Shown here: piece by piece, positions 1 to 11,400 of the stretch
Layout: each line of letters opens with the position of its first letter
Numbering within the stretch: the stretch's first letter is position 1
NCBI GenBank assembly: GCA_029237695.1
Contig: CM055272.1
Location: 10,528,042 to 10,592,041, forward strand
Length of the DNA stretch: 64,000 nt
Direction: 5' to 3'
From: Conchocele bisecta
Taxonomy: Eukaryota > Mollusca > Bivalvia > Lucinida > Thyasiridae
Position numbers and translations under genes: made by a program
Notes under the pieces: model-generated
Databases searched by the model: none
Told to the model about the DNA's origin: nothing
The model's input: the letters and a program-made list of their open reading frames with translations, nothing else

Positions 1-341
1 CAATGACTTATCTGCCCTTGGCGGCCATTTTTATTGTTCGCACTCTTTATCCTTGTCCACACAATAACTCGAGTTCTACTTGACGGATCGTAACCAAATT
101 TGGTTTACATGTTTATCACGTCAATATGAGTTATCTCTCCTTGTTGACTGGCATTGCCTCGACGGGCGTGTATTGTGACCTTCGACACTCTTGTTAATTT
201 TTGCACGCTGTACCCTTGTCCACGCAATAACTCAAGTTCTACTTGACGAATCGTAACCAAATTCGGTATACATGTTTATCACGGCAAGATGAAGAACCCT
301 ATCGATTTTCTGACTTATTCTCCCCTTGGCGGCCATTTTTA
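1..341. repeat. ~160-bp tandem repeat array, left part
   Basis: The phrase 'ccttgtccac(a/g)caataactc(g/a)agttctacttga' recurs near 51 and 211, and again near 1389 and 1549, so the unit is about 160 bp. The array continues at 1369-1660 and is split by the element at 342-1368. No coding sequence is visible. It lies upstream of, or in an intron of, the METTL24-like gene. Confidence 0.7.
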
Positions 342-1368
342 TCCCGCCTGCTTTAGCAGAAGCGGGACATATGCATAGCTTTTCCGTCGGCGCCGGCGTC
401 GGCGTCGTCGGCGTCGTCGTCGGTGTAGGCGGCGTCAACATTTCACGTTAAGTTTTTGCGTTTAGCTCAGTTTCCAGAAAACTATAAGTCTTACGACCTC
501 CAAAAAATTCCGAGTTTGGAAAACTTAACGCTCGGTTTAATTTATTACAACTTCTGTTTCCCTTGATGGAATGCTTTAATACTTCTTAGGTGTAAACTAT
601 AGTAACATCCGGCATGATTCTAAAGCCCATGGTGCCCGCTAACCCCAAGGTCAATGTCGCGGGCTTAGAAAATGCTCAGTTTTGAAAACTTAGCGCTTGT
701 GTTAATTTATTGTAACTTCTGTTTCCCTTGATGGAATGTTTTAATATTGCATACATGCATTTGTAAGAACATTCCGCATCATCTGCAGAAAGTTCATGGT
801 TTCTGATGACCCCAAGGTCAAGGTCACGGACTTCAAAAATGTCTTGCATAGAAATTTAGCATCGATGCCAGGAGATACATGTCGTTGGTGGCATTCTTGT
901 TTGTGTTTAGCTGTGTTTGTTGAAAAATAAGTGTTTTGGTTTCAGTTTATTATCCACTCGCGTAGCAAAAAGGGGATATAGGGATGCACAAGTTGTCTGT
1001 CTGTCCGTCTGTCCATCACAACAATTAGCATTGGGGTTAATCTGCAATAACTTCTGTTTCCATTGACGGAATGCTTTAATAGTGCAGGTGCATTTGTAAC
1101 ATCATCCTGCATCATTCTACAGAAAGCGTATGGTGCCCGCTAACCCCAAGGTCAAGGACTTAGAAAATGTTTTGTTTCAAAAACTTTACACTTCATTATA
1201 ACTTCTCTTTCCCTCAATGGAATTATTTAATATTTCATAGGACTGGTGTATCATTCGCATCATTCTACAGAAAGCACATGGTGCTCAATAACCCTAAGGT
1301 TATTACAAGCTCCTTGTGTACTATCAAACTGCGCCAGGCGGGACATCTGGCTCCGCGGAGCTCTTGTT
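342..1368 (+). mobile_element. Helentron-like non-autonomous element (copy A)
   Basis: The left end carries a hairpin, TCCCGC...GCGGGA, around GCTTTAGCAG, followed by a GGCGTC-type microsatellite and then TCAACATTTCACGTTAAG-type sequence. The right end carries a second GCGGGAC box, the palindrome GCTCCGCGGAGC and a terminal TCTTGTT. The element splits a ~160-bp tandem array between a T-rich left flank and 'aatgttcgcactc', and neighbouring array units show the uninterrupted site. No target-site duplication is evident. A hairpin followed by a fixed short 3' end, with T-rich insertion and no duplication, fits rolling-circle (Helitron/Helentron) elements. The class is inferred; no Rep/helicase gene is present. 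Confidence 0.6.
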
Positions 1369-1660
1369 AATGTTCGCACTCTGTATCCTTGTCCACGCAA
1401 TAACTGAAGTTCTACTTGATGGATCGTAACCAAATTTGGTACACATCTTTATCATGAGAAAACAAGAAACCAACTTCATTTTCAAAATTTTCAGACGGCT
1501 TATCTCCTATTGGCGGCCTTTGTTATTAATTGTTCGCTCTCTGTATCCTTGTCTGCCCAATAACTAGAGTTCTACAAGACGGATCACAACCAAGTGTGGC
1601 ACACATCTTTATCATGGTAAGAGGAATAACCCTATTGGTTTTCAGTGAGTTATCTCCTCT
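1369..1660. repeat. ~160-bp tandem repeat array, right part
   Basis: This is the continuation of the array at 1-341 after the inserted element, with the same 'ccttgtc..caataact' phrase at the same spacing. It ends at a CTCTTGTT-like terminus near 1659, directly followed by another hairpin-headed repeat. Confidence 0.65.
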
Positions 1661-2260
1661 TGTTATGGACCCGCCGAAAATCGGCGGTGCCCTATAGGTT
1701 TCACCCTGTCTGTCCGTCTGTCTGTCTGTCCGTCAGTTTATTTTTTTTGTAAAATGTTTTGTAAGAGTATCTCAAATCACCTATAATTCCAGTTTGTCTT
1801 CAGCTAATATCTTTATATTGCACACATGCATTACTTAATAACGATACATCATTCCACATTAATACAATTACCCTCGCTACTGATCGTACGTACGTCCCTC
1901 TGTCTATTTTTTGAAAGATTTTGTAACAGTTTGTCAAATCACCTATAATTTCTGTTTGCCTTCAGCTAATATCTTCATATTGCACACATGCATTACTTAG
2001 CAACGATATATCCTTCCACACAAATACAATTACCCTCGCTACTGATCCTACGTCCGTCCGTCCGTCCGTCCGTCTGTCTGTCTGTTTATTTTTTTGATTT
2101 TTTTTGTAAGACTTTCTCCAATCACCTATAATTTCCAGTTTGCCTTCAGCTAATATCTTGTATTATACATATGCCTTACTTGAGTAACGATACATCCGTC
2201 CACATTAATACAACTACCCTCCATACTTATCATATGTCCGTCTGTCTGTCTGAATGTTTC
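1661..2260 (+). repeat. Hairpin-headed repeat with (GTCTGTCC)n and ~162-183-bp tandem core
   Basis: It begins with the hairpin CCGCCGAAAATCGGCGG, followed by a (CTGT/CCGT)n microsatellite. Three tandem copies of a unit follow, marked by 'caaatcacctataatt' at about 1773, 1935 and 2118. The layout matches the other Helentron-like copies in the window. The next feature downstream is the first recognised exon (2356). Confidence 0.5.
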
Positions 2261-2355
2261 AATACTCCCCCAACACAGATGCATTGCCGTCTGCATATAA
2301 CATTTCTATTGAACGGACGTAAAGCACTTATCAATATACCAACCAATAATTCCAG

Positions 2356-2498
2356 AAAATAAAGACTGAGCAGAATCTGGTGCTAGTGAAGAGCCGTGGA
2401 GCGTCGATATTCGTGGACCCGTCGGGAGCCGTGCGGATACCCCCTCAGTATATTGTCGATGTTCTGGAGCTCATGGACCTAGAAGAATTGTACCATCG
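2356..2498 (+). CDS. METTL24: METTL24-like exon (first in window)
   Basis: The acceptor is 'aattccag' and the donor 'gtatgt'. It encodes 47 codons plus 2 bases, including 'GASIFVDPSGAVRIPPQYIV' and 'LELMDLEELYH'. The final two bases (CG) join the first base of the next exon to make Arg. It is 2.3 kb from the window edge and the preceding exon is not visible. Confidence 0.75.
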
Positions 2499-5422
2499 GT
2501 ATGTAGACCTAAATCATCAAGCTTGACTGGCCGAGTCTGAGCAGCTGCCTGATTTTCAGTACGAATTTGGAGCATTGGCACTCAACTTTCTTTGAAAAGT
2601 GCTTATAGGAAACAGTTAGGCATTCACACAAACATGATAATCGCAAACTACCTGCCACAAAGTCAATGTTGCGGTTGCGCTGTCCTCGGTCTCGGCCACA
2701 TGCATTCGGCGTGTTTCGTCGGTACTACTACATATGAACGGTGTGGTAATCCTGTATAAAATACAAGGATTACGTCCCTTGAGATTTACATAATGCCATT
2801 TGCTTTGTTATTTATAGTTGTTAATTTTTAGCCAGGTTTTTTTTTTAAAAAATCCAGGCTATTGGATTGGCGAAAGCCGGGCGGGCGCGGCGGGCGGCGG
2901 GCGGCGGGCGGCGGGCGGCGGGCGGCGGGCGGCGTCCACAATCAATGTTAAGTTTTCGTGTTTGAGTCCATTTCTTTGTTACTGTACCACATAGGACCAA
3001 CAAACTTTCACAGCTTCATAACCAAGGGGTGCCCACCACATATCACTATCCAACCTGTTACCTTTTTAGCCAGGTTTTATTTTTGAAAACAAATCCAGGC
3101 TATTGGATTGGCGAAAGCCGGGCGGACGGGCGGGCGGCGGGCGGCGGGCGGCGGGCGGCGGGCGGCGGGCGGCGGGCGGCGTCCACAATCAATGTTAAGT
3201 TTTCGTGTTTTCGTTCATTTCTTTGTTACTGTGACACATAGGACCAACAAACTTTCAAAGCTTCATAACCAAGGGGTGCCCACCACATATCACTATCCAA
3301 CATGTTACTTTTTTTTTAAACTTGACCCATTTTTTCCGCACAGTCGACTTAGCCATTTTCAATGTTAACTTTTCGCGTTTACAATGTTAAGTTTTCGTGT
3401 TTAAGTCCATTTCTTTGGTACTGTACCACCTAGGACCACCAAACTTTCACAGCTTCATAACCAAGGGGTGCCTACCACATACAACTATCCAACATGTGAC
3501 CATTTTTTTACCTTCACCTATTATTTCTACGTAATTGACTTTGGTTAAAAAAAATTTGTTATACTATATCTCTGCAACTGCTTCGCCCATTACCTTGAAA
3601 CTTCACATGGGTGTTTATCATCGTCCATATTTTCACTCTAACCCCCAACCGTGCGGCCCCTGTGCGCAATGTCAAGGTCAAATTACTTTGAATTTATTTG
3701 TTAAAGTTTTTTTTGTGTACTATATCTCTGCAACTGCTTCACCCATTACCTTGATACTTCACATGGGTGTTTATCATCATTGTCGCACCCGCTTGCAGAA
3801 AGCGCGATATCGTCGGCATTTTGGCATACGTCCGTCCGTCCGTACGTCCGTGTGTCCGGTTAAAGATTTTTCGTTAAAGTTTTTCCATCTACTATATCTA
3901 TTTTTTTAGTGTCCATGCCTCGCCCCAAGGCGCGACATGCAGGCCACGGCCATCTAGTCTACAAAAAGTGGGTATAATTATGTTATCCAAGTGTCCATGC
4001 TTGGAAAATACCTGGCTTTCGTGGCTTTGCCTCGTTTCTTGTTATTTCACTATTTTCATACAGAGCGAATGCACATAATGGCATTTTATGCAATAAATAA
4101 CATATATATATATAGGCTGCATGTATGATGGCCTCAAACGTACACTTTCGTACATACATGTATATTCAAAACGATTAAGTATTGGGTGTATGCTTTCATT
4201 TGCACGGACAGGTACATAGAAAGTATCCAGGTGAAATGCAACAAGCAGATCCACTTCGGCAACATCATGGACGGCGGATATGACGTATGCGAGGACCCGG
4301 ATGTGAGGCCAAAACAGCCATGTGTGGCGTACTCATTTGGGTAATAATAATTGTACAATAATGTATATTTCATTGATATGACGTTGCTAGTTCAATTGAT
4401 TCTGAAGACTCATCGCCAGTATGTCATAGTGACTCAGTGGTCAAGGCCATGTGTCGCTGTGACTGGATAAATGGGGCTTATGGAGTATGTGATCATTAGA
4501 CAGACTACTACTTATTGCTAGTTCCTCGCCCAGTTCATGTAATGTGCAAATAACCAATTGTAGCTTCCATGTTGTAGATGAAATAAATGCTCTTACATAC
4601 AGTTTGATAAACCATAGACTTATATGCATGCAACAACATATTTTTTGCATACAATTAGTTTGTTTAGCAGCATTGTAGCTATACTATGTTAACAATGTAG
4701 GCAGTGAAAACGGTGTTCATGCCTGGCAGTGCATATGCTATGTTCAATATTATAAAACAACACGGTATTGCATATAATAAAACATTGTAGTATAACAGAC
4801 ATAACACACTTCTCATGGATACCCAAATGTCAGTGTGGACTGGCTGGACAGCACGTTTGTGGTGTCTGCCTCAATCCAACCTGACAAAGAAAATACCAGT
4901 GTGTGGGTTGGTAAGTAGAGACTTTAGTACTTTCTTTAGTGCAGAATTTGCTTACCAACTCAAGTGTGAAACAACTGTCAGGAATTATGCTGTAGACCGT
5001 ATGATTAGTGCATCTGTCATCACTTATCACTAATCACTGGAACCGATATATCTTATATATTTACAATTGCATTGCTGTCCATACTTGTACGTCACTCCGT
5101 ATGTTTTCGTAATGGTGTATTTTATAATGTATGCCACCACGTTATGGCCAGGGATGAACTCTAATAAATGTAAAAGGGACACCTTTTTTCCACTGACGGC
5201 TTCTTTGTACATGGAGAAACTACATACTACGTGTACCATCATAATGACATCAATTGAAGGTGTCAGTGGAAGAAGGGAACTCCCGCATGAAGTTAGCTCC
5301 GACCCATCCTCTTCTTCCACAGACTCATTCAATCCTACTATATATGGTTGTGAATGGAGAAATGGGGCTTATGGTTTTTTAGCTCGATTATTCGAAGAAT
5401 AGTGAGAGCTTATGTAGTCACC

Positions 5423-5478
<56 letters not shown>

Positions 5479-8400
5479 ACCGTCGGCGTCACCATCACGC
5501 CTTGGTTAAGGTTTTTAGTCAACCTTGGTTAAGGTTTTTAGTCAAGCTTGTACATGGAATACTATTGTGCATACAGACACCATACTTGGACGACCTTTTC
5601 TCATAGGGATGTACATCAATAACCCCTCATCTATATTTGACCTTGACCTACATTTCCTCTTGAATCACTTAGATAATTCCCCTTGGTTAAGGTTCTTTGT
5701 CGCGCCTGCTTTAGCAGTGGCGCGACTATAGTCGGCGCTTTTTCCGTCGTCGTCGTCGTCGTCCGCGTCGTCCGCGTCGTCCGGTTTTTTTGTAAGGCAA
5801 ATGCGTTAAAGTTATTGTTTTTTCACAATATCTCTTTAACCCCTTGCCAGACATTGATAATATTTCACATCAATGTTTGTCTAGGGATGATGCTTCATTA
5901 CGCACACCCCCACATCCAAATTTTGAAGGTCAAGGTCATTTATTTCCTTGTAATGTTCACCGGTTTTGTAACAGAAATGCGTTAAAGTTATTGTGTTTTC
6001 ACAATATCTCTTTAACCCCTTGCCAGACATTGATAATATTGCATATCAATGTTTGTCTAGGGATGATGCTTCATTACGCACACCCCCACATCCAAGGTCT
6101 GAAGGTCAAGGTCATTTATTTACTTGTAATGTTCACCGGTTTTGTAACAGAAATGCGTTAAAGTTATTGTTTTTTCACAATATCTCTTTAACCCCTTGCC
6201 AGACTTTGATAATATTTCACATCAATGTTTGTCTAGGAATGATGCTTCATTAAGCACACCCCCACATCCAAATTTTGAAGGTCAAGGTCATTTATTTACT
6301 TGTAATGTTCACCGGATTTGTAACAGAAATGCGTTAAAGTTATTGTTTTTTCACAATATCTCTTTAACCCCTTTCCAGACATTGATAATATTTCACATCA
6401 ATGTTTGTTTACGGATGATGCTTCATTATGCACACCCCCACATCCAAATTCTGAAGGTCAAGGTAATTTATTTACTTGTAATGTTCACAGTCAAATGCCT
6501 CGGTAGGCGCGACACCGCTTCCGTGGCGGAATTCTTGTTAGTCAAGCTTGTCGATGGAATACTCCTGGCCCTACACCAACCATACTTGGACAACTTCATC
6601 TCCTAGTGATGTACATCAACAACCCCTGACCTATATTTGACCTTGACCTACATTTAACCTTGAATTACTTAGTTAATTCCCCTTGGTTAAGGTTTTTAGT
6701 CAACCTTGGTTAAGGTTTTTAGTCAAACTTGTACATGGAATACTATTCTGCATACAGACACCATACTTGGACAACCTTTTTTCATAGGGATGTACATCAA
6801 TAACCCCTGATCTATATTTGACCTTGACCTACATTTCCTCTTGAATGACTTAGTTAAATCCCCTTGGTTAAGATTTTTAGTCAAGCTTGTAGATGGAATA
6901 CTCCTGGCCCTACACCAACAATACTTGGACAACTTCATCTCCTAGTGATGTACATCAACAACCCCTGACCTATATTTGACCTTGACCTACATTTAACCTT
7001 GAATTACTTAGTTAATTCCCCTTGGTTAAGGTTTTTAGTCAACCTTGGTTAAGGTTTTTAGTCAAGCTTGTAGATGGAATACTATTGTGCATACAGACAC
7101 CATACTTGGATAACTTTTTCTCATATGGATGTACATCAATAACCCCTGACCTATATTTTACCTTCACCTACATTTAACCTTGAATTACTTAGTTATTTCC
7201 CCTTGGTTAAGGTTTGTACTCAAACTTGGTTTAAGGTTTATAGTCAAGCTTGTATATGGAATACTCCTGTGCCTACAGCAACCATACTTGGACAACTTCA
7301 TCTCCTAGTGATGTACATCAACAACCCTTGACGTATATTTGACCTTGACCTACTTTTACCCTTGGATTACTTAGTTATTTCCCCTTGGTTAAGGTTTTTA
7401 GGAAAGCTTGTATATGGAATACTCCTGGGCCTACAGCAACCATACTTGGAACACTTCATCTCCTAGTGATGTACATCAATAACCCCTGACCTATATCTGA
7501 CATTGATCTACATTTAACCTTGAATTAGTTACTTAATTTCCCTTGGTTAATGTTTTTAGTCAACCTTGGTTAAGATTTTTATGCAGGCCGCGGCCACCTT
7601 GTTTGTCAAGCTATGTGTACATCGACAACCCTCGTAGTCGAGCTATGCTGTTCTCCTGTAGCTCTTGTTTTACCAGTGTACACTCAAGATCAGCCTGTGC
7701 ATCCGCCTGTTCGCCATGCCATCAATGAAACACCGGCCATACTTCTAACAAGCAATCTAGATCGTTATCAGGCTGCATGTGTATGCTATTTGATCAGGAT
7801 CTCCACTGGTCACAAATTTCATGAGCCCCATTTCTCCAGTCACAGCTACATATATTGAACTTTTCCAGAGTGCGAGATGATTTTTCATTCGACGAGAAAG
7901 TTGTGGAGCACTTCGGCTGTGAAGTACACAGCTTTGATCCAGCGTAAGTACGCATCTTTGATCCAGGCACATTTTTTACCCTGGCACAGCTTTGACCCTG
8001 GCACAGCTTTGATCCAGTGTAGGTACACAGCTTTGATTCAGCGTAAGTACACAGCTTTGATCCAGGCACAGCTTTGATCCAGCGTTAGTACACAGCTTTG
8101 ATCCAGGCACAGCTTTGATCCAGCGTAGGTACACAGCTTTGATCCAGCGTAAGTACACAGCTTTGATCCAGGCACAGCTTTGATCCAGCGTTAGTACACA
8201 GCTTTGATCCAGGCACAGCTTTGATCCAGCGTAGGTACACAGCTTTGATCCAGCGTAAGTACACAGTTTTGATACAGCGTAAGTACACAGCTTTGATCCA
8301 GGCACAGCTTTGATCCAGCGTTAGTACACAGCTTTGATCCAGGCACAGCTTTGATCCAGCGTAGGTACACAGCTTTGATCCAGCGTAAGTACACAGCTTT

Positions 8401-11400
8401 GATCCAGGCACAGCTTTGATCCAGCGTAGGTACACAGCTATGAACCAGGTACAAAATTTGATCCAGCGTAGTGCACAACTTTTATCCAGCGTAGTGCACA
8501 ACTTTGATCCAGCGTAGTGTTTAGCGTTGATCCAGCGTAAGTACACATTTTTGATCCAGGCACAGCTTTCATCCAGCGTATGTACACAGCTTTGATCCAG
8601 GCACAGCTTTGATCTAGTTACAGCTTTGATCTAGATACAGCTTTGGTCCAGCGTAAGTACAGAACAATACGTTGGGTGATGATATACATGTAGTTCTAAT
8701 ACAGTGGAACCTCTCTAAACCGGACACCAAGAAAATATGCGTGTTCTTGGTAACGCATCTCAGAAAATAATGCATGTTTATGATTTCAAAAGCCATAAGT
8801 ATGTCACATAATGGTCATATGCCTGATTTACAGTGGAACATATCTAAAGCGGACATCCTGTGAACCTCTCCCAGTATGTCCGGTATAGAGAAGTTTCACT
8901 CTATTGCATCATATTACAAAACATTGTCCGGTTACCGCAACGAGCGCGCTTGTCATACCCATGCGGCTCCGTGTTCGATCCTCAGTCGGGGAAATATATG
9001 AGATGGTACGGTGGTCGTCAGATCAGACAAGTGGGCTTCCTCCAGGTACTCCGGTTTCTTCCCACATTAATGACCGTCCTTACGCCTTCATCTGTGCCAA
9101 CATAAGCATTTTATAAGTGATCTGCGCATGTTTGTAATCGTTGTAAAAGAAATGAAGTTTATACTTTATATTACAAAACAATGGTTTGGGAGTGTTTTCC
9201 GTCACCTCTTTTACACACGACATCGCAATGTATAATGTATGTCCATTACTATGGCAATACACGATATTGTTGGAGTTTTAAAAGCATGTCATGTGATCAG
9301 TACAACTTCAATGTATGATGATGTGCGTATGAAATACAATTCATCTAACATGTTTATCTCCCGGATGAAAGTCGATACATCGATACCTAACCACCCTGGG
9401 TCATTCAGGTGACCTTGACCTATTTTTCTCGAAATATATAATATGTAGGTCACGTCCTTCAAAACTTGGACTTACTCCAAATTTCGTATATCTCCTGATA
9501 CTTTAGTCGAATGTTCGCCAGTTTATTCATCAGTAGCTTCCTTACATTGATACCTAATCACCCTGGGTCATTCGGATGACGTTGAACTATTTTTCTCGAA
9601 ATATAGGTATCTCAATCAAAATTGGATGTGCATCCAAATTTCGTACATCTCCTGATACGTTAGTTGGATGTTCCCCAAACATCATCAGTAGCTTCCGTAC
9701 ATTGCTACCTAACCAAACATGGTCATTTGTTTGATCTTATATTTGCATATACATGTACACACTGTAGTGGGTGAGATATTTGCTGGCGTACAGTACCATT
9801 GTGTATCCATGTCACAATCATGCACAAATAGCTTTAAACTCCTTGACTGATAGTCAAGTTTCTTATGAAATCAGTGAACGTGTTTTAATATATAAAACTA
9901 TGATATAAAATCAGCACTCGTGTAAGATCTGTATAATATTACCATGCTCTGTAAAACGACTTATCATTCAACACAAATGAGGAACATTTGTACACATTGT
10001 ATCCATTTAAATTAGATTGGTGTGAGCTATATGGGTGAGTATGGCTTTCGTGTTTCAGTAACGGTATGCAGGACCATCTGCACTCGCCGGGCGTCCATTT
10101 CCATTCCCTGGGACTCGGGGACACAGACGGCTCCATGAACGACTGGACAATGAAGACAGCCAATACAATCAGGTCCGACCTCCGCCATTCCAACGTGAGT
10201 ATAGCGTGAGCAATTCACGTATGTAACAGAATGTAATAATAAGGCCAGTGGAGCCTCTTGTGGTGCTATATTTCTTCCCGCTGCTTAACGTGATAACGTG
10301 ACAGCTTAGTCGTGGTAACTACATGTGAGACACCCCATGCGAGTTTGTACCTAAGAACATTAAAAATATTTAGGATATTTTCATTAAATCACGTCGAAAG
10401 AAAATATCACAGTTTCTGTAAATATATTTAATGACAAATCGCACATGTTCTTAGGTACAAAATCACATAGCGTGTATCATGTACACTTACTATTTGGCCA
10501 GGACGAGCTAAATTGGAGGAGTTAAATAAGACGAACTCTTGTCACAACTGTGGTACTATGCACTCGTGACAATTTTAGTACATCCTATATTATCCTGATC
10601 AGTTAGTAAGTCGGTGCGATACTTATCATTGTAAATTGTCAAGACGATATACTAATGGGTCAATGTGAGATTTGAATGTAATATCATATGTGGCCATAGA
10701 CTACTGTCTTAAATTGACGAGAGAAAAAACGTAAACAAGTGGATGTCACTGGTGGGCAGTACCTGTACATGTGTAAGGTGTGAATATGTCCACACGAGCG
10801 ACATATTCGCGTGACACTAAGGCGCTAATATGTCCGCGGGCATATTCGTTAGTGCGGACACATTCACACCTTTCAGCATGTACTAATATTTTGACGAGAT
10901 TTCTATCAGTTCGTATGTCGTATATATTTTTGAACTATGGATATGTGCAACCTGCAACAGAATACTTATTCTGATCCCTATTGCGGGGTACACGTCGTGT
11001 TGTTGCCGGATTAAGTGTCAGAGCTACTGATCATTGAATTACATTCACTGAAGGTTGTGCACGTCGCATGGTCCTGGCAAAATAAACATTAATTCACCCT
11101 TATCCCACGCATTGATTGGCATTATTATATACTTTATATCAGCCGTAAATTTCCACACTGATATCAGGGGCGATAACCGTGTTTCCTTAAAATGTTAACG
11201 GACATTACTATTTATTCTCTGCATTTGTGTTTTGATGTTCAATGATCATACTTTGTAATCTGTCGAAAATATTAATTTTTCAGGTGACGCATTTAATTAG
11301 TACATGTATAAATAATTAAAAAATGTCATGCCTCATTTACATATGAAAATAGCCTGATACCACCGCGAGTCACTATCAATAAAATAAATATTACTGAATG

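Noticed and set aside
2171..2362. 63-codon open frame ending at 2362
   Set aside because: Runs from tandem repeat into the start of the METTL24-like exon in the wrong frame; the exon frame is fixed by its downstream phase.
5844..6606. Overlapping open frames of 86-136 codons
   Set aside because: They are the same 176-bp tandem unit read in shifting frames; no homology or splice signals.
7976..8546. Minus-strand open frames over the METTL24-like array
   Set aside because: Antisense reading of the exon-derived minisatellite, repetitive and without start or splice context.
8085..8600. CRISPR-like regular repeats
   Set aside because: Units are contiguous with no unique spacers, and the context is an intron of a eukaryotic gene.
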